Shown here piece after piece: positions 17,313 to 25,941 of a DNA stretch of 64,000 bases (position 1 is its first letter; the number at the start of each line of letters is the position of its first letter). This DNA is from Bacillota bacterium (GTDB taxonomy: Bacteria; Bacillota; UBA4882; UBA8346), in the NCBI GenBank assembly GCA_023402395.1, contig JAEYGI010000060.1:1-64000 (forward strand). The letters run 5' to 3'. The translations under genes were made by a program, and so were the position numbers. Below the pieces are notes generated by a model. That model had not been told where the DNA came from, ran no database searches, and was given only the letters and a program-made list of their open reading frames with translations.

Positions 17313-17648
17313 GATCAGTTGAATGAAGGTTTGGATCAACTGATCGGGGATCCGGATCAACTGATCGCGCTGTCGGATCAGATGGGTGCGAGGTCGCTCC
17401 AATTGATCAAAGTGTCCGATCAACTGATCCAAGACCCGGATCAGTTGATCGAGGAAGCGGATCAAGTGATCGGAGGCTCCGATCAGATGATCGAGGAAGC
17501 GGGTCAGTTGATCCGGAAGTTGGATCAGTTGATCTGAGAGAAGGATCAACTGATCGGATTGCCGGATCACTTGATCGAGGCCCCGGATCAGTTGATCCAA
17601 AGCTTCGAACAGTTGATCCGGGAGCCGGATCAACTGTTCTGAGGCCGC
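17313..17648. repeat. 16 tandem 21-bp units with palindromic core GATCA-NN-TGATC
   Basis: Counting from 17313, 16 consecutive units of exactly 21 bp can be laid out, each starting GATCA(A/G)NTGATC or a close variant, followed by 9 variable bases usually ending CCG or GCG. No indels break the period. The 12-bp core is palindromic and rich in GATC sites. Because 21 is a multiple of 3, long open frames appear on both strands (heptads such as DQLIxxP), which need not be real genes. It lies in a 760-bp region without a convincing gene, between a terminator and the composite palindromic element. Confidence 0.9.
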
Positions 17649-17710
17649 TACGGATGATTCGCGCTTCGGATTGAGCTGTAAAAGAAGTTTCAAACCCGGT
17701 ATAATATATA

Positions 17711-17883
17711 GGATGAAATAAATCTCTTAACTAGATTTGCATTCCTAAATCCGAATGCAAATGGCATTAAATTCGGAATTTATTTCATCCTATTACAGAT
17801 GAAATAAGTTGAATTAAATTCATTAATTTTTCCATCATGGAAGTTTACGGGACATGATGCATATCAGAAATTTAATTCAACTT
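17711..17883 (+). repeat. Composite palindromic element, modules A then B (copy 1)
   Basis: Module A (17711-17790) has arms GGATGAAATAAAT and ATTTATTTCATCC with an inner hairpin ATTTGCATTC/GAATGCAAAT. A short linker TATTACAGATGAAAT joins module B (17806-17883), arms AAGTTGAATTAAATT and AATTTAATTCAACTT, with inner CATCATG/CATGATG. Near-identical arms recur at 20160-20330 (opposite orientation) and 29427-29598. Looks like a REPIN- or MITE-type non-coding element. Confidence 0.85.
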
Positions 17884-17956
17884 ATATAAAGGCGGCGGTT
17901 GAACCGATCCTGTTGCCGAAATTAGCCCGGCCGATTAAATTAACGAGGTGACCTAG

Positions 17957-18562
17957 ATGTCCGAACATTATTACTCGGCGACCCCGACTTCCCGGAGCGA
18001 ACTCCGGGAGTTTGAAATCGCGGCGCGTGGCGTCCGGCTCCGGCTGACCACCGACGCCGGGGTTTTTTCAAAAGGAAAGCTTGACACCGGCACGGAGCTT
18101 TTGATCGAGTCCCTGCCACTCGTGCCGGAGATCCGGACCGTTTTTGATCTCGGCTGCGGCTATGGGCCCATCGGTCTCACCGTTGCCTCGCTGCTTCCGC
18201 AGGTAACGGTCTACATGGGGGATGTCAATGAACGCGCCGTGGAACTGGCGGTCAAGAACGCCGACCGCAACGGAATCCGGAACGTCGTCATCCGGGCCGG
18301 GGAAGGCTTCACTCCGTTTCCGGATCAGCAGTTCGACCTGGTGGTCACCAATCCGCCGATCCGGGCTGGCAAACGCGTGATCTACTCGCTGGTGGGCGAG
18401 GCCGGTCACGCCTTAAACCCTGGCGGCATGCTGACGGCGGTGATCCTGACCCGCCAGGGCGCAAAAAGCCTGGAACGGAAGATGGAAGAGGTCTTTGGCA
18501 ATGTGGTCGAGCTGGAAAAGGGCAGCGGTTACCGGGTGGTCATGAGCCGCCAAAACGGCTGA
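17957..18562 (+). CDS. RsmC/YbxB-like class I SAM methyltransferase
   Basis: 201 residues; ATG with AACGAGGTGACCTAG upstream. SAM-binding motif VFDLGCGYGPIGLTVA near residue 60-75, acidic strand end VYMGDVNERAVELAVKN, and catalytic NPPIRAG motif near 135 (the NPP[FYW]-type loop of N2-guanine methyltransferases, here NPPI). The fold and the N-terminal TDAGVFSKGKLDTGTELLIE match the RsmC/YbxB group acting on 16S rRNA or similar RNA. Lies in a short segment with glgA between oppositely oriented copies of the composite element. Confidence 0.85.
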   Translation: MSEHYYSATPTSRSELREFEIAARGVRLRLTTDAGVFSKGKLDTGTELLIESLPLVPEIRTVFDLGCGYGPIGLTVASLLPQVTVYMGDVNERAVELAVKNADRNGIRNVVIRAGEGFTPFPDQQFDLVVTNPPIRAGKRVIYSLVGEAGHALNPGGMLTAVILTRQGAKSLERKMEEVFGNVVELEKGSGYRVVMSRQNG

Positions 18563-18661
18563 ATTCACTCAAACCTTTCACTCCGCGATATTCGAGGAAT
18601 ACGAACCGGACATCCGGACCAAACTAAAATAAAGTTTGGCAAACCATGAGGAGTGAAACGT

Positions 18662-20161
18662 ATGAGCGATGGCCCGTTAAAGATTTTGCTGCTGGCATCG
18701 GAGGTGGTTCCCTTCGCCAAAACCGGGGGATTGGCCGATGTCGCCGGCGCGCTCCCGAAGGCCTTGAAGGAATTGGGCCATGATGTCCGGGTGGCGATGC
18801 CTCGCTATGGATTTATTGACAAAGGTAAGTTCAACCTCCAGGAGATCCTCAGCGGTCTCCAGGTGCCGATGAACGGCAACACTGAGTCCGCGGCCATTGT
18901 CGAGGGACGGGTCGGAGAAAATGTTCCCGTATATATGGTGGATAGCCCGAAGTATTATGACCGGGAAGGCATTTATATGTACCCGGATGACGCGGACCGG
19001 TTCGTTTTTTTCTGCCGGGCCGCCCTGGAGATGTTGAAGAAGCTGGACTGGGCGCCGGACATCCTTCATTGCAACGATTGGCATACCGCCATCATCCCCA
19101 ACTGGATGCAGTCGATCTATAAGGACGACCCGTTTTTCGCCAAGACCGCGTCGGTTTACACCATTCACAACCTGGCCTATCAGGGGGTATTCGGCAAGCG
19201 GGTGCTGGAGATCGCCGGAATCGACAAGTATCAATACATGGTGCCTCCTGGGATCGCGCCCGAGAATCAGATCAATATGATGGGCCGGGGCATCTTCTTC
19301 GCTGATCTGGTTAACACGGTCAGCAATACCTACGCTCAAGAAATTCTCACCCCGCAATACGGAGAAGGCTACGATTGGCTGCTCAGGGAGCGTCGCGACC
19401 GGCTTTACGGCATTGTCAACGGCATTGACTATGAGGCCAACGATCCGGCTCATGATCCCCATCTCTACGAGCATTATGACCTTCATAACCCCGCCGGTAA
19501 ATTCCAGAATAAACTGGCGCTTCAAAAAGAAGCCGGGCTGGCTCAGGAAGCGCATACGCCGTTGATCGGGATGATCTCAAGGCTATCGGATCAGAAAGGA
19601 TTCGACCTGATTGGCCAGGTGATCGAGGCCTTGATGAACAACCTCAATTTCCAGTTCATCCTGCTCGGTACCGGTGCCGAACATTATCACAATCTGTTCT
19701 CCTCAATCAAGGAGCGTTATCCGCAGCGTTCCGCGGTGTATCTGACGTTCAACACGCCGCTGGCGCAGAAGATCTACGCCGGCTCGGATCTGTTCCTGAT
19801 GCCATCCCGGTTTGAGCCGTGCGGCCTCGGCCAATTAATCGCGCTCCGCTATGGGAGCATCCCGATTGTCCGCGAGACCGGGGGGCTCAAGGACACGGTG
19901 CAGAACTTCGACCCCCAAACCAGCAACGGAAACGGGTTCACTTTCCAAAATTATGACGCCATGGCCATGTATACCGCGATCGTGCGAGCCATCGAGACCT
20001 ATCATTACCGGGAGATCTGGAAAACCTTGATCCAGCGGGCGATGAGCGCCGATTATTCCTGGAGCGTCTCCGCCGCTAAATACGTCGATTTGTACCATCG
20101 GGCGCTAACGCTGCGGGCCGAACACCCGGTTCCCAGCCAATACGCCAATGTACCTATATAA
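18662..20161 (+). CDS. glgA: Glycogen (starch) synthase, GT5 family
   Basis: 499 residues from ATG 18662, supported by GAGGAGTG upstream. N-terminal LLLASEVVPFAKTGGLADVAGALPKAL has the ADP-glucose-binding KTGGLADV motif; HCNDWHTAIIPNW, VYTIHNLAYQGVF, GIVNGIDYEANDP, and C-terminal MPSRFEPCGLGQLIALRYGSIPIVRETGGLKDTV complete the GT-B pattern. It transfers glucose from ADP-glucose (or UDP-glucose) to growing glycogen. No glgB/C/P neighbour is in the window. Its TAA stop lies at the very edge of module B of the downstream palindromic element, so the last residues may have been set by that insertion. Confidence 0.95.
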   Translation: MSDGPLKILLLASEVVPFAKTGGLADVAGALPKALKELGHDVRVAMPRYGFIDKGKFNLQEILSGLQVPMNGNTESAAIVEGRVGENVPVYMVDSPKYYDREGIYMYPDDADRFVFFCRAALEMLKKLDWAPDILHCNDWHTAIIPNWMQSIYKDDPFFAKTASVYTIHNLAYQGVFGKRVLEIAGIDKYQYMVPPGIAPENQINMMGRGIFFADLVNTVSNTYAQEILTPQYGEGYDWLLRERRDRLYGIVNGIDYEANDPAHDPHLYEHYDLHNPAGKFQNKLALQKEAGLAQEAHTPLIGMISRLSDQKGFDLIGQVIEALMNNLNFQFILLGTGAEHYHNLFSSIKERYPQRSAVYLTFNTPLAQKIYAGSDLFLMPSRFEPCGLGQLIALRYGSIPIVRETGGLKDTVQNFDPQTSNGNGFTFQNYDAMAMYTAIVRAIETYHYREIWKTLIQRAMSADYSWSVSAAKYVDLYHRALTLRAEHPVPSQYANVPI

Positions 20162-20330
20162 GTTGAATTAAATTTCTTATATACATCATGTCCCGTAAAC
20201 CTTCCATGATGGAGAAGTTAATGAATTTAATTCAACTTATTTCAGCTGTAATAGGATGAAATAAATTCCGATTTAATTCATTTGCATTCGGCATTAAGAA
20301 TGCAAATCCGGTTAAGAAATGATTTCATCC
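20160..20330 (-). repeat. Composite palindromic element B-A (copy 2, inverted relative to copy 1)
   Basis: Module B at 20160-20238 (AAGTTGAATTAAATT ... AATTTAATTCAACTT) then module A at 20254-20330 (GGATGAAATAAAT ... CATCC). The linker on the reverse strand, ATCCTATTACAGCTGAAAT, differs from copy 1 by one base. Module A keeps its inner TTTGCATTC/GAATGCAAA hairpin. Confidence 0.85.
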
Positions 20331-20335
20331 TATAT

Positions 20336-20477
20336 AAGTTGAAATAAATTTTGGGAATGAACTTTCCCATCCTTAAAGCACGGCTGGGAAAGGGCAACGT
20401 CGGTATTTATTTCAACTTATGAATCAAGGAAAACATGTCGCAATTTATTGAGGTGTTCAAAAAACTTATTGCGACAT
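20336..20477 (+). repeat. Composite palindromic element, modules C then D (copy 1)
   Basis: Module C (20336-20418): arms AAGTTGAAATAAATT and ATTTATTTCAACTT with an inner GGGAATG/CTGGGAAAGG-type region. After ATGAATCAAGGAAAAC comes module D (20435-20477): ATGTCGCAAT and ATTGCGACAT arms. A second C-D pair lies at 30926-31064. Confidence 0.75.
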
Positions 20478-20498
20478 ATAGAGATAAGGAGGGATAAG

Positions 20499-21587
20499 AT
20501 GATTGCGACCGCCGTCCGGTCCATCGCCGAGCTGGAGTCCGCCAAAAACGCGCTCCCGGCCGATCAGAAAGCCTTGTTTGAACGCTTCTTCCGGGTGGAT
20601 ACCACCGTGGGGAGGCTGAATGCCCCCGAGAGCATGCGCGGGTGGATCGAAAAGAACTTCGGCACCCAGGAAAAGGTCGAAAACCAGCAGATCGTCAAAG
20701 TCACTAACCTCTTGACCATGGAAGGGGCGCTGTTCAACGAGATCCGCGCCAGCCGGCCCATGGAATGCAAGGTCAACGACGAAGTCAGGAATATCATCGC
20801 CAACGGGGTCGGGGACCCGTTTTGCAAGGCCAAGGAGGGCACCCCTTCCGACAGCTTCGGCCGGGTCGAGGGCAGCCATTCGATCACTGCCAGCAATATC
20901 GCCAAATACGACGGTTATCACGGCCTGGTGATCTTCAAGGAGCACAATCCGTTGATGGTCCATCGCGACGCCATCGCCGATTATTTCGAGACCGGCTTCG
21001 AATGGGCGCGGCGGGCTCAACAAGAGGATCCAGACGCCAAGTATTATTTCTTCATGTGGAACTGTCTTTGGAAGAGCGGCGCCTCCATCGTTCACGGCCA
21101 TGCCCAGATGACCGTGACCAAAGGAATGCATTACCCGAAAGTGGAAGCGTTGCGGCGGGTTTGGGCCGATTATAAGCGGCAGCATAACGGATCCTGTTAC
21201 TTTAACGACCTGATCCGGGTTCATCAGAACTTGGGACTGGCTTGGCAGTGGGACGGGGATGTCACGGGGCTGGCCTACCTGACGCCAATCAAGGAAAAAG
21301 AAGTGCTGCTGATTGCCGCCAAACCGGGGGTTCCGCTTTACCACGCCGTCCACGCCGTGCTGGAGAAGTACATGGAACTCTGCGTCACCAGCTACAATAT
21401 TGCGCTTTACGTTCCGCCGCTGGCGCCAGCCGGTGAGGACTGGAACGGCTTTCCGGCAATCGTCCGGATCGTGGATCGGGGCGATCCAAACAATAAGACC
21501 GCGGACTTCGGAGCGATGGAATTGTATGCGGCGAGCGTCATTTCCAGCGATCCGTTCCGGGTGGCTGAATTTATGGCCAAAGATTGA
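20499..21587 (+). CDS. Galactose-1-phosphate uridylyltransferase-like protein (HIT superfamily)
   Basis: 362 residues from ATG 20499 (AAGGAGGGATAAG upstream). Active-site motif HGHAQM (His-x-His-x-Gln) follows NCLWKSGASIV, as in GalT, where the second His is uridylylated. Earlier regions GRVEGSHSITASNIAKYDGYHGLVIFKEHNPL and later HQNLGLAWQWDG match GalT-like nucleotidyltransferases, but the sequence is not a close match to the Leloir enzyme I know, so the sugar and nucleotide are uncertain. Next to glgA it suggests sugar-phosphate/glycogen metabolism. Confidence 0.75.
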   Translation: MIATAVRSIAELESAKNALPADQKALFERFFRVDTTVGRLNAPESMRGWIEKNFGTQEKVENQQIVKVTNLLTMEGALFNEIRASRPMECKVNDEVRNIIANGVGDPFCKAKEGTPSDSFGRVEGSHSITASNIAKYDGYHGLVIFKEHNPLMVHRDAIADYFETGFEWARRAQQEDPDAKYYFFMWNCLWKSGASIVHGHAQMTVTKGMHYPKVEALRRVWADYKRQHNGSCYFNDLIRVHQNLGLAWQWDGDVTGLAYLTPIKEKEVLLIAAKPGVPLYHAVHAVLEKYMELCVTSYNIALYVPPLAPAGEDWNGFPAIVRIVDRGDPNNKTADFGAMELYAASVISSDPFRVAEFMAKD

Positions 21588-21621
21588 GTCCAACATTTGA
21601 GCAGTCAGACCTCCTTTAGGA

Positions 21622-21650
21622 TTGACAGGTCGCAAAAACCCGGCTATAAT
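21622..21650 (+). promoter_or_regulatory. Sigma-70-type promoter of the glpP unit
   Basis: TTGACA at 21622-21627, 17-base spacer, TATAAT at 21645-21650: both boxes perfect. Confidence 0.85.
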
Positions 21651-21672
21651 GGATTTATCAGATCTAAAGCGA

Positions 21673-21731
21673 GTCCGGAGAAGCAGAGAGGACCGAACGC
21701 GATGAAGCGTGTTCGGTTTTTATTTTTTTGG
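21673..21731 (+). promoter_or_regulatory. glpP leader: antiterminator/terminator pair
   Basis: GTCC (21673) can pair with GGAC (21690), enclosing GGAGAAGCAGAGA. The GGAC overlaps the 5' arm of a terminator (ACCGAACGCG / CGTGTTCGGT followed by TTTTTATTTTTTT). The same GTCCGGAGA..GAGAGGACCGAA sequence recurs in front of glpA. GlpP is a known RNA-binding antiterminator of glycerol genes, so this is the likely target; protein binding is inferred. Confidence 0.75.
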
Positions 21732-21797
21732 CATGATTTCACTAAATCGATCATAATTGATATCATAATTTATAAAAGTCTTTAAAGGCGGCCTAAA

Positions 21798-22370
21798 ATG
21801 AAACGATGTGACGAATGCATTCAAGCCCTGGAATCCCAACCGATCATCGCTGCGATCCGGGACGAGGAAGGGCTGAACCGGGCGGTGGAGTCGCCGGTGG
21901 CGGTAGTATTCTTATTGGATGGCTCCTTGTCCAATCTCCGGGAGCGGGTCAGCCGGGTCGCCGCCTCCGGTAAGCTGATCTTTATTCACCTGGAGATGAT
22001 CGCCGGCTTAAGCAAGGATTTGGCGGCGCTGGAGTATGTGGCCGAGACGGTGCGGCCGGACGGGATCATCAGCACCAAGCCGGGGTTGATTCAACCCGCC
22101 CGCAATCTGGGATTGCTCACCATCCAGCGTTTATTCATTCTCGATTCCCAGTCGCTACAGACCGGCATCAAGATGATTCAAGGCAATCATCCGGACCTGG
22201 TCGAAGTGATGCCCGGCGTCATCCCCAAGGCAGTCACCGCATTGAAGGCTCATTGCCCGACCCCGGTCATTGCCGGCGGTATGGTCGAGCGCAAGGAAGA
22301 GATCATTGAGCTGTTGAAGGCGGGCGTTACCGGAGTTTCCACCAGCCGGTCCGAGCTATGGGAGGTTTGA
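21798..22370 (+). CDS. glpP: Glycerol uptake operon antiterminator GlpP
   Basis: 190 residues, single-domain TIM-barrel-like protein. Recognised by QPIIAAIRDEEGLNRAVESPVAVVFLLDGS, KLIFIHLEMIAGLSKDLAALEYVAE, PDGIISTKP, LVEVMPGVIPKAV and PVIAGGMVERKEEIIELLKAGVTGVSTS. In Bacillus, GlpP binds glycerol-3-phosphate and then leader RNA to allow read-through of glp genes. Here it has its own leader with terminator, so it probably autoregulates, and an equivalent leader precedes the dehydrogenase operon. Confidence 0.94.
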   Translation: MKRCDECIQALESQPIIAAIRDEEGLNRAVESPVAVVFLLDGSLSNLRERVSRVAASGKLIFIHLEMIAGLSKDLAALEYVAETVRPDGIISTKPGLIQPARNLGLLTIQRLFILDSQSLQTGIKMIQGNHPDLVEVMPGVIPKAVTALKAHCPTPVIAGGMVERKEEIIELLKAGVTGVSTSRSELWEV

Positions 22371-22466
22371 GGGCTTTAGTATATAAATTTTCCTTATTAA
22401 AGTAAGTGTCGATTTTAGAGGCAATCCGTCTTTTGGTATTGCCGCTGGTTATCAAATCTATTGAAG

Positions 22467-22530
22467 GTCCGGAGATAATGAGAGGACCGAATTGACCCGT
22501 ATCGAAGCGGGTTGATTCGGTCTTTTATTT
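22467..22530 (+). promoter_or_regulatory. glpA leader: second GlpP-type antiterminator/terminator
   Basis: GTCC (22467)...GGAC (22484) flank GGAGATAATGAGA; the terminator is ACCGAATTGACCCG / CGGGTTGATTCGGT followed by TTTTATTTTTT. Shares CCGGAGA and GAGAGGACCGAA with the glpP leader while the rest of the terminator differs. Confidence 0.75.
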
Positions 22531-22550
22531 TTTAGGGAGGCGATCGCTCA

Positions 22551-23993
22551 ATGGATCGAGGGGATGTGCTGGTAATCGGAGCGGGGGTGGTCGGCGCGGC
22601 CATCGCCCGGGAATTGTCGCGCTACCGGCTCCGGGTGATGCTGGTGGAAAAGGAGCCGGACGTTTCGTCCGGCGCTTCCAAGGCCAACAGCGGAATCGTT
22701 CATTCGGGGCTTCATGATCATCCCGGAACCCTGAAAGCCCGGCTGTGCGTGCGTGGCAATCTCCTGTACGAGGCGTTGGCGGCGGAGTTGAACTTTCTCT
22801 ACCGCCGGAACGGCTCGCTGGTCGTGGCGCGCGGGGCGGATGAATTGCCCCGTTTGGATGAACTAATCGGGCAAGGCAGGCAAAACGGAGTGAGCGGCCT
22901 GGAGTTGATAGGCGGCGCGGAACTGGAACGGCTGGAACCGAGTCTAAAGCCAGGACTGGCCGGGGGGCTGCTGGCGCCGAGCGGCGGAATCGTCATTCCG
23001 TTCGATCTGGTGTTCGCGCTGGTTGAGAACGCCGTAGCCAACGGGGTGGAGTTGCGATTGAACACCGAAGTGACCGGGGTCCGGAAGCAGCGGGACGGAT
23101 TTATGATCGAAACCAACCAAGGGCTGATCGAGGCTGATTTTGTGGTCAACGCGGCCGGATTGGCATCGGGCAGCGTGTCACGGCTTTTGGGGGACGAGTC
23201 GATTACGATCCATCCGGTGCTGGGTGAGGAATATTTGATGGACCGGAGATTGGCCGGGTTGATCCAGCGAACGATTTTCCCGCTTCCGACCGCGCTTTCC
23301 AAAGGGATCCTGGTGATGCCGACCGTGGAGGGCAATCTGATGATCGGACCCACCGCGCGCCGGGTCGAGCGAACGGCGGAGCCGGAGACCAGCGCCGCCG
23401 GGTGGGAGGAGATCTTCCGGGAGACGAGGGGTTTGGTTCCCTGGTTGAATCCGGCCGATCTGATTACTTCATTCGCGGGGTTGCGGGCCACCAGCGACCG
23501 GGAGGACTTCATCATCGCACCCTCGGCGGTTCATCCCCACTGGATCCAAGCGGCGGGGATTAACTCGCCCGGCCTGACCGCGGCGCCGGCCATCGCCGAG
23601 TATGTACGGGAGCTTTTGTATGAAAGCGGCTTGCGGCTGGCCGCCAAACCCGATTTCAATCCCGTCCGGAAGCTGGTTCGCCTCCGCGAACTGGATCGGG
23701 AGCGGCAGGCGGCACTGATGAGCGAGGATCCCGGGTATGCCAGAATTGTCTGCCGTTGCGAGACGGTGAGCGAGGCCGAAATCCGGCAGGCGATTCGCCG
23801 GGGCGCGACCACGCTGGACGGAGTGAAACTGCGGACCCGGAGCGGTATGGGGCGGTGTCAGGGCGGGTTCTGCACGCCAAGGATTATCCGGATCCTCAGT
23901 GAAGAATTGGGAATCGCTCCGGAGCAGATCACCAAAAACGGCCCTGGCAGTCCGTTGCTGACCGGCCGGTTGCGGGGGGAGGAGTCGGAATGA
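22551..23993 (+). CDS. glpA: Anaerobic glycerol-3-phosphate dehydrogenase, FAD subunit (GlpA type)
   Basis: 480 residues; ATG 9 bases after GGGAGGCG. N-terminal dinucleotide-binding VLVIGAGVVGAAIARELSRY, then KANSGIVHSGLHD, the DAO fold middle, and a C-terminal [2Fe-2S] BFD-like domain with CRCE...GRCQGGFC (four Cys). It oxidises glycerol-3-phosphate to dihydroxyacetone phosphate at the membrane side. It overlaps the next gene by 4 bp and forms a three-gene set with it and the DUF1667 gene. Expression is probably controlled by GlpP through the leader upstream. Confidence 0.92.
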   Translation: MDRGDVLVIGAGVVGAAIARELSRYRLRVMLVEKEPDVSSGASKANSGIVHSGLHDHPGTLKARLCVRGNLLYEALAAELNFLYRRNGSLVVARGADELPRLDELIGQGRQNGVSGLELIGGAELERLEPSLKPGLAGGLLAPSGGIVIPFDLVFALVENAVANGVELRLNTEVTGVRKQRDGFMIETNQGLIEADFVVNAAGLASGSVSRLLGDESITIHPVLGEEYLMDRRLAGLIQRTIFPLPTALSKGILVMPTVEGNLMIGPTARRVERTAEPETSAAGWEEIFRETRGLVPWLNPADLITSFAGLRATSDREDFIIAPSAVHPHWIQAAGINSPGLTAAPAIAEYVRELLYESGLRLAAKPDFNPVRKLVRLRELDRERQAALMSEDPGYARIVCRCETVSEAEIRQAIRRGATTLDGVKLRTRSGMGRCQGGFCTPRIIRILSEELGIAPEQITKNGPGSPLLTGRLRGEESE

Positions 23994-25237
23994 TGCGGGA
24001 AATGAAGGCCGATATTCTGGTGATTGGGGCCGGACCGGCCGGATTGGCCGCGGCTCAGGCCGCCGCCGCAGCCGGAGTGGAACGGGTAATGATCATCGAT
24101 CGCCTGGAGGAGCCAGGCGGGATCTTGCGGCAATGCATTCATCACGGGTTCGGACTGCGCTATTTTGGCGAGGAACTGACCGGCCCCGAATATGCCCGGC
24201 GGTTTATCATGATGCTGGACAGCGAACCGCGGATTGAATTGTTGACCGGTGCCATGGCCTTGGAGCTAACGCCGCAACGGGAAGTAATTTTTGCAACTCC
24301 GGCGCTGGGAATGGTCCGCTGCCGGGCGGGGGCGGTGATTTTGGCCATGGGCTGCCGGGAGCGGCCCCGCGGGGCGGTGAATATTCCCGGAACGCGGCCG
24401 GCCGGAGTCTATAGCGCCGGAACGGCACAGCGGTTGATGAACATTGAAGGACTCCGGCCCGGGAACCGGGCGGTGATCCTCGGCTCCGGCGATATCGGCC
24501 TGATCATGGCCCGCCGGTTGACTCTGGAAGGAATCGAAGTCAAGGCGGTTTTGGAGCTGTTGCCGTACTCGAGCGGCCTGGCGCGGAATATCGTCCAATG
24601 CCTGGATGATTTCGGCATTCCGCTGCTGCTTGGCCACACTGTCACCCGGATCACTGGAAAACGCCGGGTTGAATCGGTCGAAGCGGCCCCGGTGACCCCG
24701 GACCGTCGGCCGGTTTTGGAGCGGGCTTTTCGAATGGACTGCGATACCCTGGTTCTGTCGGTGGGTTTAATCCCTGAAATCGAACTGGCCTCCGGCGCCG
24801 GAATCCGGATTGACCCGAGCACCGGCGGCCCGGAGGTTGATTCCAACTATCAGACCAGCGTGCCGGGGATCTTTGCCTGTGGGAACGTGGCTCATGTGCA
24901 CGACCTGGTCGATGACGTCACCGTCGAGAGCCAGGCGGCGGGCAAATCCGCCGCTGCTTTTACCTTTGGGTTAGAGTCGCCGATTTCACGGGTGCGGATC
25001 AAGCCCGGCCGGAACGTACGGTCGGTGGCACCCCAATGGATCGACCGAAACCGGCCGGCCCTCCTTTATATCCGGCCTCTCTTTCCCGAAATGGGCCGCG
25101 CCTTGCGGGTTGGAAACGGGCTTCGGAAAGAGCGGGTAGTGACGCCGGGCGAGACGCTCCGGTACCAGTTCAAACCGGAAGACTTAATGCCCGGCACGGC
25201 CGAGCTTCCGGTAAGCATTGGGGAGGAGGAAGAATAA
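23990..25237 (+). CDS. FAD-dependent NAD(P)H-type oxidoreductase of the glycerol-3-phosphate dehydrogenase complex
   Basis: 415 residues. First dinucleotide fold ADILVIGAGPAGLAAAQAAAAAG, EEPGGILRQCIHHGFGL with a Cys, GCRERPRG, second fold GNRAVILGSGDIGLIMARRL, and the C-terminal FAD motif VPGIFACGNVAHVHDLVDDV. It belongs to the class that accompanies GlpA in Firmicutes, where it probably passes electrons onward to a soluble or membrane acceptor. Start overlaps glpA and the stop overlaps the next start by one base, so translation is coupled. Confidence 0.88.
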   Translation: MMREMKADILVIGAGPAGLAAAQAAAAAGVERVMIIDRLEEPGGILRQCIHHGFGLRYFGEELTGPEYARRFIMMLDSEPRIELLTGAMALELTPQREVIFATPALGMVRCRAGAVILAMGCRERPRGAVNIPGTRPAGVYSAGTAQRLMNIEGLRPGNRAVILGSGDIGLIMARRLTLEGIEVKAVLELLPYSSGLARNIVQCLDDFGIPLLLGHTVTRITGKRRVESVEAAPVTPDRRPVLERAFRMDCDTLVLSVGLIPEIELASGAGIRIDPSTGGPEVDSNYQTSVPGIFACGNVAHVHDLVDDVTVESQAAGKSAAAFTFGLESPISRVRIKPGRNVRSVAPQWIDRNRPALLYIRPLFPEMGRALRVGNGLRKERVVTPGETLRYQFKPEDLMPGTAELPVSIGEEEE

Positions 25238-25584
25238 TGGCTGAGCTGATTTGTTCGGTTTGTCCGGCCGGATGCAGAATGACGGTAACCGTCCGCGACG
25301 ATCAGGTCCTGGTTGAAGGCAATGCCTGCCGGCGGGGCGAGGAATACGCCCGGAACGAGGCGGTTGCGCCGCGCCGGACGCTTACCGCAGTGGTTGGAAT
25401 GCGCGGAAGTGACAGGATGCTTCCGGTGCGGACCGCTCAGCCGATTCCAAAGGAACAAATCTGGGCGGCGATGGCGGAGATTCGAAAGCTTAGGGTTGAA
25501 GAGCCGGTGCGTTCCGGAGAGATAATCATCACGGACTTGGCAGGGACCGGAGTGGCGCTGGTGGCTACGGATGAGATCTGCTGA
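25237..25584 (+). CDS. DUF1667 protein, third subunit of the glycerol dehydrogenase set
   Basis: 115 residues from ATG 25237 (GGGGAGGAGGAAGA upstream). N-terminal ICSVCPAGCRMTV and GNACRRGEEYA give four conserved Cys, suggesting a metal or Fe-S site. DUF1667 genes regularly sit after a GlpA-like and an FAD oxidoreductase gene, as here. Exact role unknown. Confidence 0.88.
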   Translation: MAELICSVCPAGCRMTVTVRDDQVLVEGNACRRGEEYARNEAVAPRRTLTAVVGMRGSDRMLPVRTAQPIPKEQIWAAMAEIRKLRVEEPVRSGEIIITDLAGTGVALVATDEIC

Positions 25585-25861
25585 AGGGATCCTCCGCCAG
25601 CGGAGAGGCTAGCGTTCTAAAGAGATATATCTACGACTGATTTCCCGCCAGGTGTCGGATTTTACGAAGGTAAAGGCCGCAATTGGCGGTTTATTTTTCA
25701 AAAATGAAGTAAAGTGTTTTTTAATGAGAAAATAAATAAAAGCAGGAATATTTAATAATATGTCGAACAATAGAATCTCAGCAGGCAGGTAGCATGGTAG
25801 ATCAAGGGTTGGTTGTTCCACAAATGTAGCACGGTAGCCACGGGAATATGGTTTTGTCTTA

Positions 25862-25891
25862 AAAGCCCGGGCATTGCTGTGCCTGGGTTTT
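25862..25891 (+). terminator. Hairpin in the leader of the symporter unit
   Basis: AGCCCGGGCA/TGCCTGGGTTTT stem within the otherwise gene-free 25585-25941 region. It could end transcription from upstream or act as an attenuator of the symporter unit; nothing else convincing is seen there. Confidence 0.45.
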
Positions 25892-25941
25892 GCATACCTG
25901 GCTCCCTCCTGACTATCGCTGGATTGAAAGGGTGAAACAGA

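Noticed and set aside
17181..17693. Open frames across the 17.3-kb array (DQLIxxP heptads on both strands)
   Set aside because: Both strands are open because the 21-bp unit is a multiple of three and lacks stops. The minus frame starts with TTG and no ribosome site and runs through a terminator. Treated as non-coding unless expression is shown.
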